Positions 1 through 7,850 of a DNA stretch of 37,250 nt are shown piece after piece. The DNA comes from Rhodospirillaceae bacterium (lineage in GTDB: Bacteria > Pseudomonadota > Alphaproteobacteria > TMED109): positions 1 to 37,250 of the forward strand of contig CACMQH010000011.1 of assembly GCA_902615805.1 (NCBI GenBank), read 5' to 3'. Each line of letters opens with the position of its first letter. Position 1 is the first letter of the stretch. The notes under the pieces are model-generated. The model did no database searches. It was given only the letters and a program-made list of their open reading frames with translations, and was not told the DNA's origin. The position numbers and the translations under genes were made by a program.

Positions 1-448
1 AAATATTTCCTGATGTATATTCTAAAGTAAAATTTTTAATTTTAGACAATAAGGCTTTTCCCAAAATACCGCTATTTAAAGAAACTAATTCAAAAGACAA
101 AGATAAGATAAAACTGGCAACAAAAATGATAATAAACCTCAAGAAAACATAGGATCTTTTATAGTTTGTTATTATAACAATTCTAGTAAGCATTAGAAAG
201 CCTGCTACCATTAACCAAGAAGCATCTCCAAAAATAAAAAATAATATTGAACTAAAGTTTGCTCCAAATGCTCCTAAAAGATTATTTGGCTTTTCATCAC
301 CTACACTAAAAGGAGATGGATCAAATTCATCGTAGGTAACTAGTCCTAAAAATAAAATAATTGTTAAAAATAATAAGATAAAAGCTTGTAAGGATTTATA
401 TGCTAAAACCTTAAAATTATGTCTTTTAAGAAAAAATTTAGTAATCAT
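1..448 (-). CDS. ftsK: DNA translocase FtsK, N-terminal membrane part (cut by window edge)
   Basis: Only the first ~149 codons are present, and the frame is open to base 1. FtsK is a septum-anchored ATPase that pumps chromosome termini and links division to dimer resolution. Here only the N-terminal membrane domain is visible: a hydrophobic helix at about residues 20-38, then the short DEFDPSPFS loop, the NLLGAFGA motif and two more hydrophobic helices (about residues 70-95 and 108-125). That is the usual start of the four-helix FtsK anchor. The motor and gamma domains lie outside the window. The start ATG overlaps the stop of the upstream aminotransferase gene as ATGA, so the two are probably translationally coupled. 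The dapC-ftsK order is common in alphaproteobacteria. Confidence 0.85.
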   Translation of the reverse strand, partial: MITKFFLKRHNFKVLAYKSLQAFILLFLTIILFLGLVTYDEFDPSPFSVGDEKPNNLLGAFGANFSSILFFIFGDASWLMVAGFLMLTRIVIITNYKRSYVFLRFIIIFVASFILSLSFELVSLNSGILGKALLSKIKNFTLEYTSGNI

Positions 449-1605
449 AAAAGTAACTTTGCTATTTTATTTAAACCTTTGTTATTCTTTGTCTGTGTGT
501 GTACTAATGCAATCCTTACATACTCCTTTCCTGGGTTATTGTTTTTACCATAAGCAAGGTACTCTCCAGGCATCACTTTAATAGCATATTTAGAGTATAG
601 TTGTTTGGTAAAATTTTCGCCATCTTTAACTTTTAGCCATAAAAAAAACCCTGCTTCTGGGCTATTATAAAAATCATAATCTTTAAAGACTTTATCAGCA
701 TATTTAACCTTCTTTTTATAAAGTTTTCTATTATCTAAGACATGTTTTTTGTTTTTCCATAACTCAGCAGAAGCCAATTGGATGGGGATTGGTATAGTTG
801 GTGCTGAATAACTTCTAAATTTTCTATAACAATTAATTATTTTTGCATCACCAATCAAAAAACCAGACCTAAGTCCTGCTGCATTAGATCTTTTTGAAAG
901 AGAATGGAAAATTAAAATATTATTTAAGCTTTTTCCTGTTTTATAACAAACCTCAAGTGCGCCGGTAGGAACTTTTTCATAAAAAATATCAATATAACAT
1001 TCATCAACTATTAAAACTGAATTATAGAATCTAACTATTTTTATTAATTCAAATATATATTCATATGAAGCAATTTTTCCTTGAGGGTTCGAGGGAGAGC
1101 AAAAATAAACTAAGGAAGGGTTTTTTTGTAATAATAATTTAAGTTTTTTTAAATCAAATAAAAAATTATTATCTTCATTTGAAACTAAAAAAGACTTTTG
1201 CATATTGTCTAATAAAGAGGGTCCCAAATATGCCTGATAAAAAGGGTTGGGCAAGCATATTTGTTTTGTTTTTAATGTCATAGCAATTGAAAACAAGCCC
1301 TCTCTAGTACCTGATAATGGAATAATATTTTTTTCATTAAAAAATTTATCTATCTTAAATCTATTTTTAAGCCAGTCTAAATAAGCCGTTTGCAAGCTAG
1401 GAATTCCTGATAGTGGTGGATATACATTCCAATTATCTTTAGCATTATGTATAATATCTTTAATAAAATTAGGAACCTTATGCATTGGCTGTCCTATTGA
1501 CATATCTATAACCTCACTATTTGCATTGGTATTAGCTAATAATGATCTTAATCGATCAAAAGGGTAACCTGGAAGCTTTTTAATTTCTTTGTTTAATAAA
1601 TTCAT
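445..1605 (-). CDS. dapC: Class I/II PLP aminotransferase, likely succinyldiaminopimelate transaminase
   Basis: A 386-residue fold-type I aminotransferase. It probably transfers an amino group from glutamate to N-succinyl-2-amino-6-ketopimelate in the lysine/meso-diaminopimelate pathway, feeding peptidoglycan. Visible features are the N-terminal SIGQP substrate motif (about residue 36), the CSPSNPQG motif (169-176), the DECY motif (201-204) and the PLP lysine in HSLSKRSN at K238. The tract SLSKRSNAAGLRSGF is typical of the DapC group rather than of aspartate aminotransferases. It sits 9 bases after the amidase stop and overlaps ftsK by 4 bases, so amidase-dapC-ftsK looks like one transcript. 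The family is clear. The exact substrate is inferred from the motif and from the same position next to ftsK in other alphaproteobacteria. Confidence 0.82.
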   Translation of the reverse strand: MNLLNKEIKKLPGYPFDRLRSLLANTNANSEVIDMSIGQPMHKVPNFIKDIIHNAKDNWNVYPPLSGIPSLQTAYLDWLKNRFKIDKFFNEKNIIPLSGTREGLFSIAMTLKTKQICLPNPFYQAYLGPSLLDNMQKSFLVSNEDNNFLFDLKKLKLLLQKNPSLVYFCSPSNPQGKIASYEYIFELIKIVRFYNSVLIVDECYIDIFYEKVPTGALEVCYKTGKSLNNILIFHSLSKRSNAAGLRSGFLIGDAKIINCYRKFRSYSAPTIPIPIQLASAELWKNKKHVLDNRKLYKKKVKYADKVFKDYDFYNSPEAGFFLWLKVKDGENFTKQLYSKYAIKVMPGEYLAYGKNNNPGKEYVRIALVHTQTKNNKGLNKIAKLLL

Positions 1606-1614
1606 TTAATTACT

Positions 1615-2967
1615 CTAATCATAGATAACATTTTCTATTTCTTGAGCAACAGATAATAAAATTTCATCTTTTTTTTCTTTACAAAAAACTGAAAAGCTTA
1701 ACCAGTAATTTTTTTTTATTGGCATTGTGATTGCAGGAAAATTAAATAAATTTGCAACTCTAGTACTACTTAAAACCAAATTGTTATAGAAGATATATCT
1801 TTTATGATCAGTTATTTTTTTTATTTCAGGAGCCTTAATACTTATGGTAGGCAATATCATAAAATCAATACTGTCAAAATTATTATAAATTTTTTTCTTT
1901 AGTATATTTATTTTATATTTAATATCTAAAAAAACTTTATCATTCATATTTTTACCTAGATGAAATCTAGACAATACATTTTTATCAATAAGATTCTCTC
2001 CTTTATAAATACTAGCTTTCCAATAGTTCCAAGCTTCATAATTAACTATTCCTCCTTCTTGTTCAATAATTTTATTTGCTATATTAAATTCAGGTACTTT
2101 TATATTCTTTAAATTAAATCCGTGCTTAATTAATTCATTTATAAAATTTTCAAAAATTAACTTATCTTTGGTTTCTAAATAAGAAAAGTTAAAATCAGTT
2201 ACAACTCCGATTTTACATTTTTTTTTAATACTAAAAAGGTTGAGATTATCTTTTGATAAAATATTATAAAGTATAGCACTGTCTCTAACAGTTTTACATA
2301 TCGTGCCTACAGTATCATAAGATTTAGATAAAGGTAAAACGCCCTTACAACTTATATTGTTGTAAGTTGGTTTAAAGCCAACTAAGCTGTGCCAACAACT
2401 TGGAATTCTAATAGACCCAGCAGTATCAGTACCAACAGCTATTGGTACAAGATTTGAAAAAACAGTTGCGGCTGATCCACTGCTTGATCCTCCTGGACAC
2501 CTCAAATCCTTATACATTTGATTTTTAGGATATTGTTGGCTACTATTTAACCCTAAACCTCCAAAGGCAAACTCTACTGTGCTGGTTTTGAAAAGTGGAA
2601 TTATTCCACTTCTCCTCGCATTAGTAATAACATATGCATCTTTTACCTTTATATTTTTTCTTAATTTTTTTAATAACTTAGAACCTCCATATGCTGGATA
2701 ATTTTTAATATCTATAACATCTTTCCATCCTGAAGGAATTCCATCAAAAATACTTAACCTATTATTTTTCTTCTGTCTTTCCCATGATAATTTGGCCTCA
2801 AAAAATGCCTCTTTTTTAAGTATTTTAGAAACAGCTTTTTTAGTGTCTTCTTCAGCTAATTGATAATTTTGAAGAAATAATTCTAACAAAATTATGGGGT
2901 CTATTTTTCTTTTTTCTAATAGTATTCCTATCTCGTATGCTGTTAATTTAGTAATATCATTTTTCAT
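1615..2967 (-). CDS. Amidase-signature family hydrolase
   Basis: A 450-residue amidase-signature enzyme, hydrolysing a carboxamide or amide bond by a Ser-cisSer-Lys triad. The glycine/serine signature GGSSSGSAA is present at about residues 159-167. The catalytic lysine lies in GWKDVID (about residue 83) and the nucleophile region in GTDTAGSIRIP (about 179-189). The length matches GatA-like and other stand-alone amidases. It is unlikely to be the Glu-tRNA amidotransferase subunit GatA, because gatC and gatB are not next to it and the C-terminal half is divergent. The substrate cannot be told from sequence. It is the first gene of the amidase-dapC-ftsK run and is divergent from the flavin hydroxylase, with only 13-31 bases between the starts, so promoters must overlap coding sequence. 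Confidence 0.8.
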   Translation of the reverse strand: MKNDITKLTAYEIGILLEKRKIDPIILLELFLQNYQLAEEDTKKAVSKILKKEAFFEAKLSWERQKKNNRLSIFDGIPSGWKDVIDIKNYPAYGGSKLLKKLRKNIKVKDAYVITNARRSGIIPLFKTSTVEFAFGGLGLNSSQQYPKNQMYKDLRCPGGSSSGSAATVFSNLVPIAVGTDTAGSIRIPSCWHSLVGFKPTYNNISCKGVLPLSKSYDTVGTICKTVRDSAILYNILSKDNLNLFSIKKKCKIGVVTDFNFSYLETKDKLIFENFINELIKHGFNLKNIKVPEFNIANKIIEQEGGIVNYEAWNYWKASIYKGENLIDKNVLSRFHLGKNMNDKVFLDIKYKINILKKKIYNNFDSIDFMILPTISIKAPEIKKITDHKRYIFYNNLVLSSTRVANLFNFPAITMPIKKNYWLSFSVFCKEKKDEILLSVAQEIENVIYD

Positions 2968-2998
2968 AAATTAATTAATAATGCTATATATAATTATT

Positions 2999-4195
2999 AT
3001 GGAACTGAAATTTAATATTGCAATAGTAGGGTCAGGGTTAACTGGCAGTATAACGTCTTTAGCATTAGCAAAAGCTGGTTATAAAGTAGCACTTATAGAC
3101 CCTAAAAGCTTTGAAGAATTTAAAGAAAATAATTACGATACTAGAACCACTGCATTATCTAAAAAATCTAAACTTTTTTTTGAGTATCTTAACTTATGGC
3201 AACGTATGCAACCTTTTACCTGTATGATAAAAAATATTATGGTTAATGATGGTAACTATGAGAAAAATATTTATTTTAACAAAACTCAAAGAAAAAAAAA
3301 TAAACCACTAGGGTTTATGATAAGAAATAAGGACCTATTTGCAATTTTGGTTGATGTTATAAAAAAAAATAAAAATATAAGTAAATTTGATAATAAAGTT
3401 AATATTTTTTATAGAGATCAGGAAAATGTTACGATTAAGTTAGATGATAAAAGAGTAATAACGTCCCATTTGTTGATTGCTGCAGATGGAAAAAATTCTT
3501 TTATAAGAAAGAAATCAGGTATTAAAACTTCTAGAAAAAGTTATAATCAGAAAGCTTTTATTTTTAATGTCAAGCACACAAAAAGTCATAATAATTTAGC
3601 CACAGAAAATTTTTTAAAACATGGCCCATTAGCATCTCTACCAATCATACAAAATAAAAGTAACTGTTATTCATCTATTGTATGGTCATGCAATCATCCC
3701 TTTTATTATAAGATGATTAAGTATGCAAAAAAAGATATAGAAAGAGAGTTAAACTTTTATCTCTCAGAATATTATGGCAAACTAACTATTATTACCAAAG
3801 TAAAAAGCTGGGATTTAACTCTAGTAAAAGCACAAAAGTTTTTTGATACTAGAATTCTACTATTAGGTGACGCGGCTCACTCTATACACCCTCTTGCGGG
3901 ACAAGGCTTAAACTTAACATTAAAAGGCATTGAAACTCTACATAAGTTAGCAAAAAATAATAAGACAAAAGTAGATATTGGTAGTGATAAGATATTAAAT
4001 GCTTTTAGCAAAAAACAATATTTGAACTCTACCGCTATTATTTTTGCTACAGACAAGCTTAACTTTTTGTTTTCTAACTCAAATTTCTTTTTAAAAAAAA
4101 CAAGAGAAATTGGACTGTATGTTTTTAAAAGAAGTGACATTTTGAAAAATATTTTTAAGAATTATGCCTCAGAAGGAAAACTTTCAATAAAATAG
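2999..4195 (+). CDS. UbiH/UbiF-family FAD-dependent hydroxylase (ubiquinone biosynthesis)
   Basis: A roughly 398-residue group A flavin monooxygenase. It most likely hydroxylates the aromatic ring of a ubiquinone precursor at the inner membrane. The FAD dinucleotide-binding motif GSGLTG is near the N-terminus, DG motif LLIAADGKNSFIRKKSG is in the middle, and the second FAD motif GDAAHSIHPLAGQGLNL is near residue 290. These are diagnostic of the UbiH/F/I/L group; which ring position is modified is not readable. An ATG at 2981 would add six residues (start MLYIII). I prefer the ATG at 2999 because it gives the family-typical short lead into the Rossmann fold. Neither has a clear ribosome binding site. 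The gene converges on the Trm112-like gene with a 1-base gap. Confidence 0.82.
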   Translation: MELKFNIAIVGSGLTGSITSLALAKAGYKVALIDPKSFEEFKENNYDTRTTALSKKSKLFFEYLNLWQRMQPFTCMIKNIMVNDGNYEKNIYFNKTQRKKNKPLGFMIRNKDLFAILVDVIKKNKNISKFDNKVNIFYRDQENVTIKLDDKRVITSHLLIAADGKNSFIRKKSGIKTSRKSYNQKAFIFNVKHTKSHNNLATENFLKHGPLASLPIIQNKSNCYSSIVWSCNHPFYYKMIKYAKKDIERELNFYLSEYYGKLTIITKVKSWDLTLVKAQKFFDTRILLLGDAAHSIHPLAGQGLNLTLKGIETLHKLAKNNKTKVDIGSDKILNAFSKKQYLNSTAIIFATDKLNFLFSNSNFFLKKTREIGLYVFKRSDILKNIFKNYASEGKLSIK

Positions 4196-4196
4196 T

Positions 4197-4358
4197 TTAA
4201 ATCTTTCTTGCTTCCTCTGGTAATAATATCGGTATTCCATTTTTAATTTTGTAAGCAAGTTTAGCTTTTTTACTTATTAATTCATTATTTTTTTTATCGT
4301 ATTGCAACTTTTCCTTAGAAACAGGACAAACTATAAGATCTAAAAATTTTTTTTCCAT
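4197..4358 (-). CDS. Trm112/YcaR-like small protein (53 aa)
   Basis: A 53-residue ORF starting MEKKFLDLIVCPVSKEKL and ending PILLPEEARKI. It has the layout of the bacterial YcaR/Trm112 family: an N-terminal LLDILVCPxxKxxL block, then an LxY segment with a GIPxLLPEEAR ending. The usual pair of CxxC zinc motifs is reduced to the single CP motif, as is normal in the bacterial short forms. Eukaryotic Trm112 activates methyltransferases; the bacterial role is poorly defined. It lies just after the LON-domain gene with an 18-base gap, and the trx-LON-Trm112 order is widespread in alphaproteobacteria. The stop is 1 base away from the stop of the convergent UbiH-type gene. Confidence 0.85.
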   Translation of the reverse strand: MEKKFLDLIVCPVSKEKLQYDKKNNELISKKAKLAYKIKNGIPILLPEEARKI

Positions 4359-4376
4359 AACTTTAACTCCATAAGA

Positions 4377-5024
4377 TTAATTTATAGTATCACTAGTATT
4401 TTCACTTTCATCTAATAGATTCATTTTAAGCAAAGATTTTATAACTTCGGCTCTTTCTTTATCTGTTTTAGCTTCTAAAATTGCTTGTTTTTCGTTGTTC
4501 TGAAAGGAACAAATCTGAGGGATTGCGGATATTATTTGATTAGCAGGGACTTTATAAAGTTCATCAGAGTCAACATTAATATTATTATTGTTAAAATATT
4601 TTTTTAATAGTTCTAGTAAACTATCAATATTAAAGCTCTCTGAGTTTGTATTAAGGTCATGTTTAAAACTTTCCCATACTGGGATAATATTTCTGTACCC
4701 TTTTATAGTATCTACTTCTTTAAAAATTTTAAATCGAATAATTCCTTTCAACTCTATTAAATATCTATTATCAGATGTTTCAGAAAAGGAAATTATTTTT
4801 GACGCACATCCAATCGGATATAATCCGTTATCTTTTTGTGATCCTGGATTAGGCTGTATCATGCCTATCATCCTGTTCTTACCTAAAGCGTCTTCTACCA
4901 TAGAAATATATCTAGGTTCAAATATGTTTAAAGGCAAGTTACCATTAGGCAAAATTATCACTCCAGGTAGAGGAAAAATTGGCAATATATCTGGTAATTC
5001 TTTGTAGATTATTTTTTTAGTCAT
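4377..5024 (-). CDS. LON N-terminal (substrate-binding) domain protein
   Basis: A 215-residue stand-alone Lon substrate-binding domain without the AAA+ or protease parts. The opening LPIFPLPGVIILPNGNLPLNIFEPRY is the hallmark of this domain, followed by GMIQP and GCASKI blocks. Length agrees with the alphaproteobacterial 'LON peptidase substrate-binding domain' proteins (about 200-225 residues). Its cellular role is not established; it is thought to recognise unfolded proteins. Its ATG overlaps the stop of the thioredoxin/TPR gene by four bases (ATGA), so the two are translationally coupled. This fits a shared protein-quality-control role, which is inference. Confidence 0.88.
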   Translation of the reverse strand: MTKKIIYKELPDILPIFPLPGVIILPNGNLPLNIFEPRYISMVEDALGKNRMIGMIQPNPGSQKDNGLYPIGCASKIISFSETSDNRYLIELKGIIRFKIFKEVDTIKGYRNIIPVWESFKHDLNTNSESFNIDSLLELLKKYFNNNNINVDSDELYKVPANQIISAIPQICSFQNNEKQAILEAKTDKERAEVIKSLLKMNLLDESENTSDTIN

Positions 5025-5926
5025 TTAAATATTATGTTAGATAATCTTGACCTTCCCTCCATAGTCATAGGGTCACTATCTCCTAATAAAGAAAATATAT
5101 TAAGCAATTCTGTTTTTGCTTTATTATCTTTCCACCCTTTATTCTTATCTATGATAAACAAAAGGTTATTTATAGCCTCTGAATAATCTTTATTAATTAT
5201 TTGGCTCTTTGCCAATTCATATCTAGTATTAAGGTCATTTGGGTTTTTTTTAAATTTTTTTTCCAATTCTGCGTCTTCTTGTACATCCATATTTTCTAAA
5301 TAATCTTTTGATTTAATTAAATCGATAATCTCACTTTCTTTTTTAATGTTATCTTCAAGTGTATTTATTAACTCAGCTAATTCTTTAAACTGATTTAAAC
5401 CAATATAGCACTTTCCTAATCCACTTATAGCCCTAACCATTAAATCCTTAGGTATAGACTCTCCTAGTAAAGAACTAAACTCATAGATTGCTGTTTCATA
5501 ATCTTTCTCCTGCAACTTTTTTTCTGCTTCATCTAATAAGCTACTTATTTTTTTTAAACCGTCAGAAGAATGGCCTGATAGGGTCGCTACTTCTGTAATA
5601 AAGTTTAAAACTTCTTCTTCACTTTTCATTCCAGCAAAACCATTTATTGGCTTACCTTCAAAAAATGCAAGAACAGTAGGCACAGATTGGATTTGCATTT
5701 GTTGTGCTAGGCTTTGGTTTTGATCAATATCAACTTTAACAAGTTTAATTTTGCCATTCATTTGCAAAACTACTTTTTCTAATATGGGAGTCAACTGTTT
5801 ACAGGGGTTACACCATGTAGCCCAAAAATCAACAATTACAGGATTATTTTTTGACTCTTCTATAACTTTATTAATAAAGTTACTAGTATCAATATCCTGA
5901 ATAATTTGGCTTTGTTCTTCTAACAT
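5021..5926 (-). CDS. cnoX: Thioredoxin-TPR protein of the CnoX/YbbN type
   Basis: 301 residues with an N-terminal thioredoxin fold and a C-terminal tetratricopeptide-like helical region, the layout of the co-chaperone CnoX (YbbN). The thioredoxin active site is WCNPC at residues 38-42, a variant of WCGPC with Asn in place of Gly, and VPTV with cis-Pro follows at about 83. The helical half includes VRAISGLGKCYIGLNQF and ANKDY-type repeats. CnoX proteins hold chlorine- or oxidation-damaged proteins and hand them to GroEL/DnaK; here the CxxC pair is retained, unlike E. coli YbbN (SxxC). The gene starts with ATG at 5926, seven bases inside a questionable small upstream ORF, and is coupled to the LON-domain gene. 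Confidence 0.85.
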   Translation of the reverse strand: MLEEQSQIIQDIDTSNFINKVIEESKNNPVIVDFWATWCNPCKQLTPILEKVVLQMNGKIKLVKVDIDQNQSLAQQMQIQSVPTVLAFFEGKPINGFAGMKSEEEVLNFITEVATLSGHSSDGLKKISSLLDEAEKKLQEKDYETAIYEFSSLLGESIPKDLMVRAISGLGKCYIGLNQFKELAELINTLEDNIKKESEIIDLIKSKDYLENMDVQEDAELEKKFKKNPNDLNTRYELAKSQIINKDYSEAINNLLFIIDKNKGWKDNKAKTELLNIFSLLGDSDPMTMEGRSRLSNIIFK

Positions 5927-6081
5927 GTATTACTTTTTAAATTAAAAAAATAAGCATTGTTCTTTGAGAAAATTAGAGGCATAAGTTTTTTATTTTTAGC
6001 AATATCACTGGCAATGATATTTGATAAATATAAATTATTTTTAGGTCCAAAATTTGTTAATATAAAATTTTTTTTTAACAT
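5920..6081 (-). CDS. Uncertain 53-aa ORF upstream of the thioredoxin gene
   Basis: An ATG-started ORF of 53 codons beginning MLKKNFILTNFGPKNNLYL and ending in a TAG that overlaps the ATG of the thioredoxin gene (ATGTTAG). I do not recognise the protein. No Shine-Dalgarno sequence precedes it, and an in-frame TAA stands directly before the ATG. In many alphaproteobacteria addB-addA sits just upstream of this thioredoxin gene, so it could be a remnant or leader, but this is speculation. It may equally be chance in AT-rich DNA. The rest of the 250 bases up to the tRNA shows no gene. Confidence 0.3.
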   Translation of the reverse strand: MLKKNFILTNFGPKNNLYLSNIIASDIAKNKKLMPLIFSKNNAYFFNLKSNTC

Positions 6082-6176
6082 TTAGTATTATGATATATTA
6101 ATATTTTATTTATTATTTTCAATAATTATAATTATATATGAAAATATTAAAGATATGTTATTATTATTATATTATC

Positions 6177-6251
6177 GCGGGTGTAGCTCAGGGGTAGAGC
6201 ACAACCTTGCCAAGGTTGGGGTCGAGGGTTCGAATCCCTTCACCCGCTCCA
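6177..6251 (+). tRNA. tRNA-Gly (anticodon GCC)
   Basis: A full cloverleaf can be read. The acceptor stem GCGGGTG pairs with CACCCGC (6241-6247). The D-arm is AGCTCAGGGGTAGAGC. The anticodon arm is CAACCTTGCCAAGGTTG with loop CTTGCCAA and anticodon GCC. The T-arm is GAGGGTTCGAATCCCTT. The discriminator is T and a CCA end is encoded at 6249-6251. It is the only stable RNA gene in the window. The base composition stands out sharply (GC-rich) from its surroundings. Confidence 0.97.
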
Positions 6252-6270
6252 ATTCTGTTTAGATAATAAT

Positions 6271-6708
6271 ATGATGTATAATCTTATTCTATTAATTTTT
6301 GTATTGCTTAATCCTATAATATCTGATGATTTTATTAGCATAAAAGAGGTAACTAACAAGGCTAATCTTAGAAAAGGACCAGGTGACTGGTATCCTATTA
6401 AATGGCAAATTAATGCACCTAGCCTACCTTTAAAAGTTATAGAGAAAGGAGAATTTTATAATAAAGTAGAATTGCATGATGGTACACAAGGGTGGTTATC
6501 AATAATATTAACCTCAAATAAAAAAAATTTAATAGTAATCAGAGACGCTAATTTACTAAGTAATAATGGAAAAATTAAAGCTAAGGTTCTTAAGGATAAT
6601 ATTATCAAAATCTATAACTGCGACCTAGAAAAAAAGCCGCAGTTATGCAGAGTAGAAATACAAAACATTAAAGGTTTTATAAAAAAATCATATTTGTGGG
6701 GCTTTTAA
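6271..6708 (+). CDS. Secreted bacterial SH3-domain protein
   Basis: 145 residues with a short N-terminal hydrophobic signal (about residues 1-18). Two tandem bacterial SH3-like domains follow. The first has the typical ANLRKGPGDWYPIKWQI, a Pro-Leu-Lys-Val-Ile block and QGWLS; the second runs from about residue 85 to FIKKSYLWGF. This matches the small SH3 (SH3_4-type) proteins common in alphaproteobacteria, which are periplasmic and thought to bind cell-wall peptides, although this is unproven. It follows tRNA-Gly by 19 bases. Start is the first of two adjacent ATGs (6271 and 6274). It converges on the DUF3501 gene with two bases between stops. Confidence 0.82.
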   Translation: MMYNLILLIFVLLNPIISDDFISIKEVTNKANLRKGPGDWYPIKWQINAPSLPLKVIEKGEFYNKVELHDGTQGWLSIILTSNKKNLIVIRDANLLSNNGKIKAKVLKDNIIKIYNCDLEKKPQLCRVEIQNIKGFIKKSYLWGF

Positions 6709-6710
6709 AT

Positions 6711-7304
6711 TTAATTTAAAAAATCCTTTATTAACTCTCCTACAGTATCCGAATTTAAAATAGCGGAATGTCTATAATTTTTATGATTAATACTGATAGA
6801 AACATTCTCCATATTATTTTTTATGCTTTTAACTGCTTGCTCATCAAATTCAAAGTGTACAAACTGTACTGATGAAGCTTTACCATCTGCAGTGGTTCGG
6901 TCTCCATCTAACTCAGCTTTACCTTTAATCTCTTTATCATCAATTTTAATATTAATTGTTTCTTCAAACCCTCCCATTTTTGATAAAAATTCTGCTCTTT
7001 TTGTAGGGTTATCTATTTCTACCATAACAGTAGCTACCAGCTCACTACCATTTGGAATTAGAGATTTATAAGCTAAAATCTCATCATCAATCTGCTGCTC
7101 TCCACCATCTTCTATATAGACCATCTCATTAATTTGGTGAATAATAGTGTCTTTATTTTCAAAGTACATAGTAACATAAGGACCTATATCTACTCTTCTA
7201 AACTTTTTTCTTAAAACCATTTTTTCTCTTAAGCTTTTTCTTTTTATTTTGTATTCATCTCTAGATAAAATATCTGTTTTTTCTATTGTATTTGTTTGTA
7301 CCAT
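6711..7304 (-). CDS. DUF3501 family protein
   Basis: 197 residues matching the DUF3501 family: an N-terminal SRDEYKIKRKSLREKM segment, then RRVDIGPYVTMYFENKDTIIHQINEM (about residues 36-64), IEDGGEQQIDDEI, and LIPNGSELVATVMVEIDNPT. The family has no known activity. It is found beside Fe-S oxidoreductases and rubrerythrins, exactly the context here. That suggests a partner role in peroxide or metal stress, but this is inference. It is the last gene of the minus-strand cluster rubrerythrin, Fe-S protein, peroxiredoxin, DUF3501, with 10 bases between it and the peroxiredoxin. No catalytic cysteines or membrane helices are visible. Confidence 0.82.
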   Translation of the reverse strand: MVQTNTIEKTDILSRDEYKIKRKSLREKMVLRKKFRRVDIGPYVTMYFENKDTIIHQINEMVYIEDGGEQQIDDEILAYKSLIPNGSELVATVMVEIDNPTKRAEFLSKMGGFEETINIKIDDKEIKGKAELDGDRTTADGKASSVQFVHFEFDEQAVKSIKNNMENVSISINHKNYRHSAILNSDTVGELIKDFLN

Positions 7305-7314
7305 AATTGCCTTT

Positions 7315-7839
7315 CTATAATTGTTTTAAATCTTTAATAATATTTTCTGGGCTTGTTATACCATAACTATCACCTATAGTGTTATCACCAAAACCTTCCT
7401 CTATCCATAATCTCTTTATAACTTTTTTATCAATTAATGCGGCATATCTCCAAGATCTCAAACCAAAACCTAAGTTATCTTTTTTAACTAACATGCCCAT
7501 CTTTCTTGTGAACTCTGCAGAACCATCAGGTATTACTTCTACATTTTTTAAATTTTGACTTTTTGCCCAAGCATTCATTACAAAAGCATCATTTACAGAT
7601 AAACAGTAAATTTTATCAATGCCCAAGCTTTTAAACTCATTAAATAGTTTTTCAAAATTTGGCAGTTGATAAGTTGAGCAGGTTGGAGTAAATGCTCCTG
7701 GTAATGAAAACAATATAGCTCTTATGTTCTTAAAGTAATCATCTGTACTTTTATCCTTCCATTTGTATGGATTTTCTCCTTTAATTGTCTCATCTCTTAC
7801 TCTTGTCTTAAAGACTACTTCTGGAATAAAATTTTTCAT
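7315..7839 (-). CDS. Peroxiredoxin of the Prx5 (AhpC/TSA, redoxin) type
   Basis: 174 residues. The peroxidatic site FSLPGAFTPTCST (Cys54) is the Prx5 signature, followed by the KIYCLSVND strand with Cys79 and the conserved DGSAEFTRKMGM block containing the catalytic Arg region. Prx5 enzymes reduce hydrogen peroxide and alkyl hydroperoxides using glutaredoxin or thioredoxin; no fused glutaredoxin domain is present here. It is encoded 11 bases after the Fe-S oxidoreductase and 10 before DUF3501, so it appears co-transcribed with them. Such an insertion of a peroxidase gene between these two supports an antioxidant role for the whole cluster. Confidence 0.88.
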   Translation of the reverse strand: MKNFIPEVVFKTRVRDETIKGENPYKWKDKSTDDYFKNIRAILFSLPGAFTPTCSTYQLPNFEKLFNEFKSLGIDKIYCLSVNDAFVMNAWAKSQNLKNVEVIPDGSAEFTRKMGMLVKKDNLGFGLRSWRYAALIDKKVIKRLWIEEGFGDNTIGDSYGITSPENIIKDLKQL

Positions 7840-7850
7840 AAAAACCTTAC

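Noticed and set aside
2981-2998. Longer start of the UbiH-type gene (MLYIII extension)
   Set aside because: The extension puts an unneeded hydrophobic stretch before the Rossmann fold and has no ribosome binding site; kept as an alternative only.
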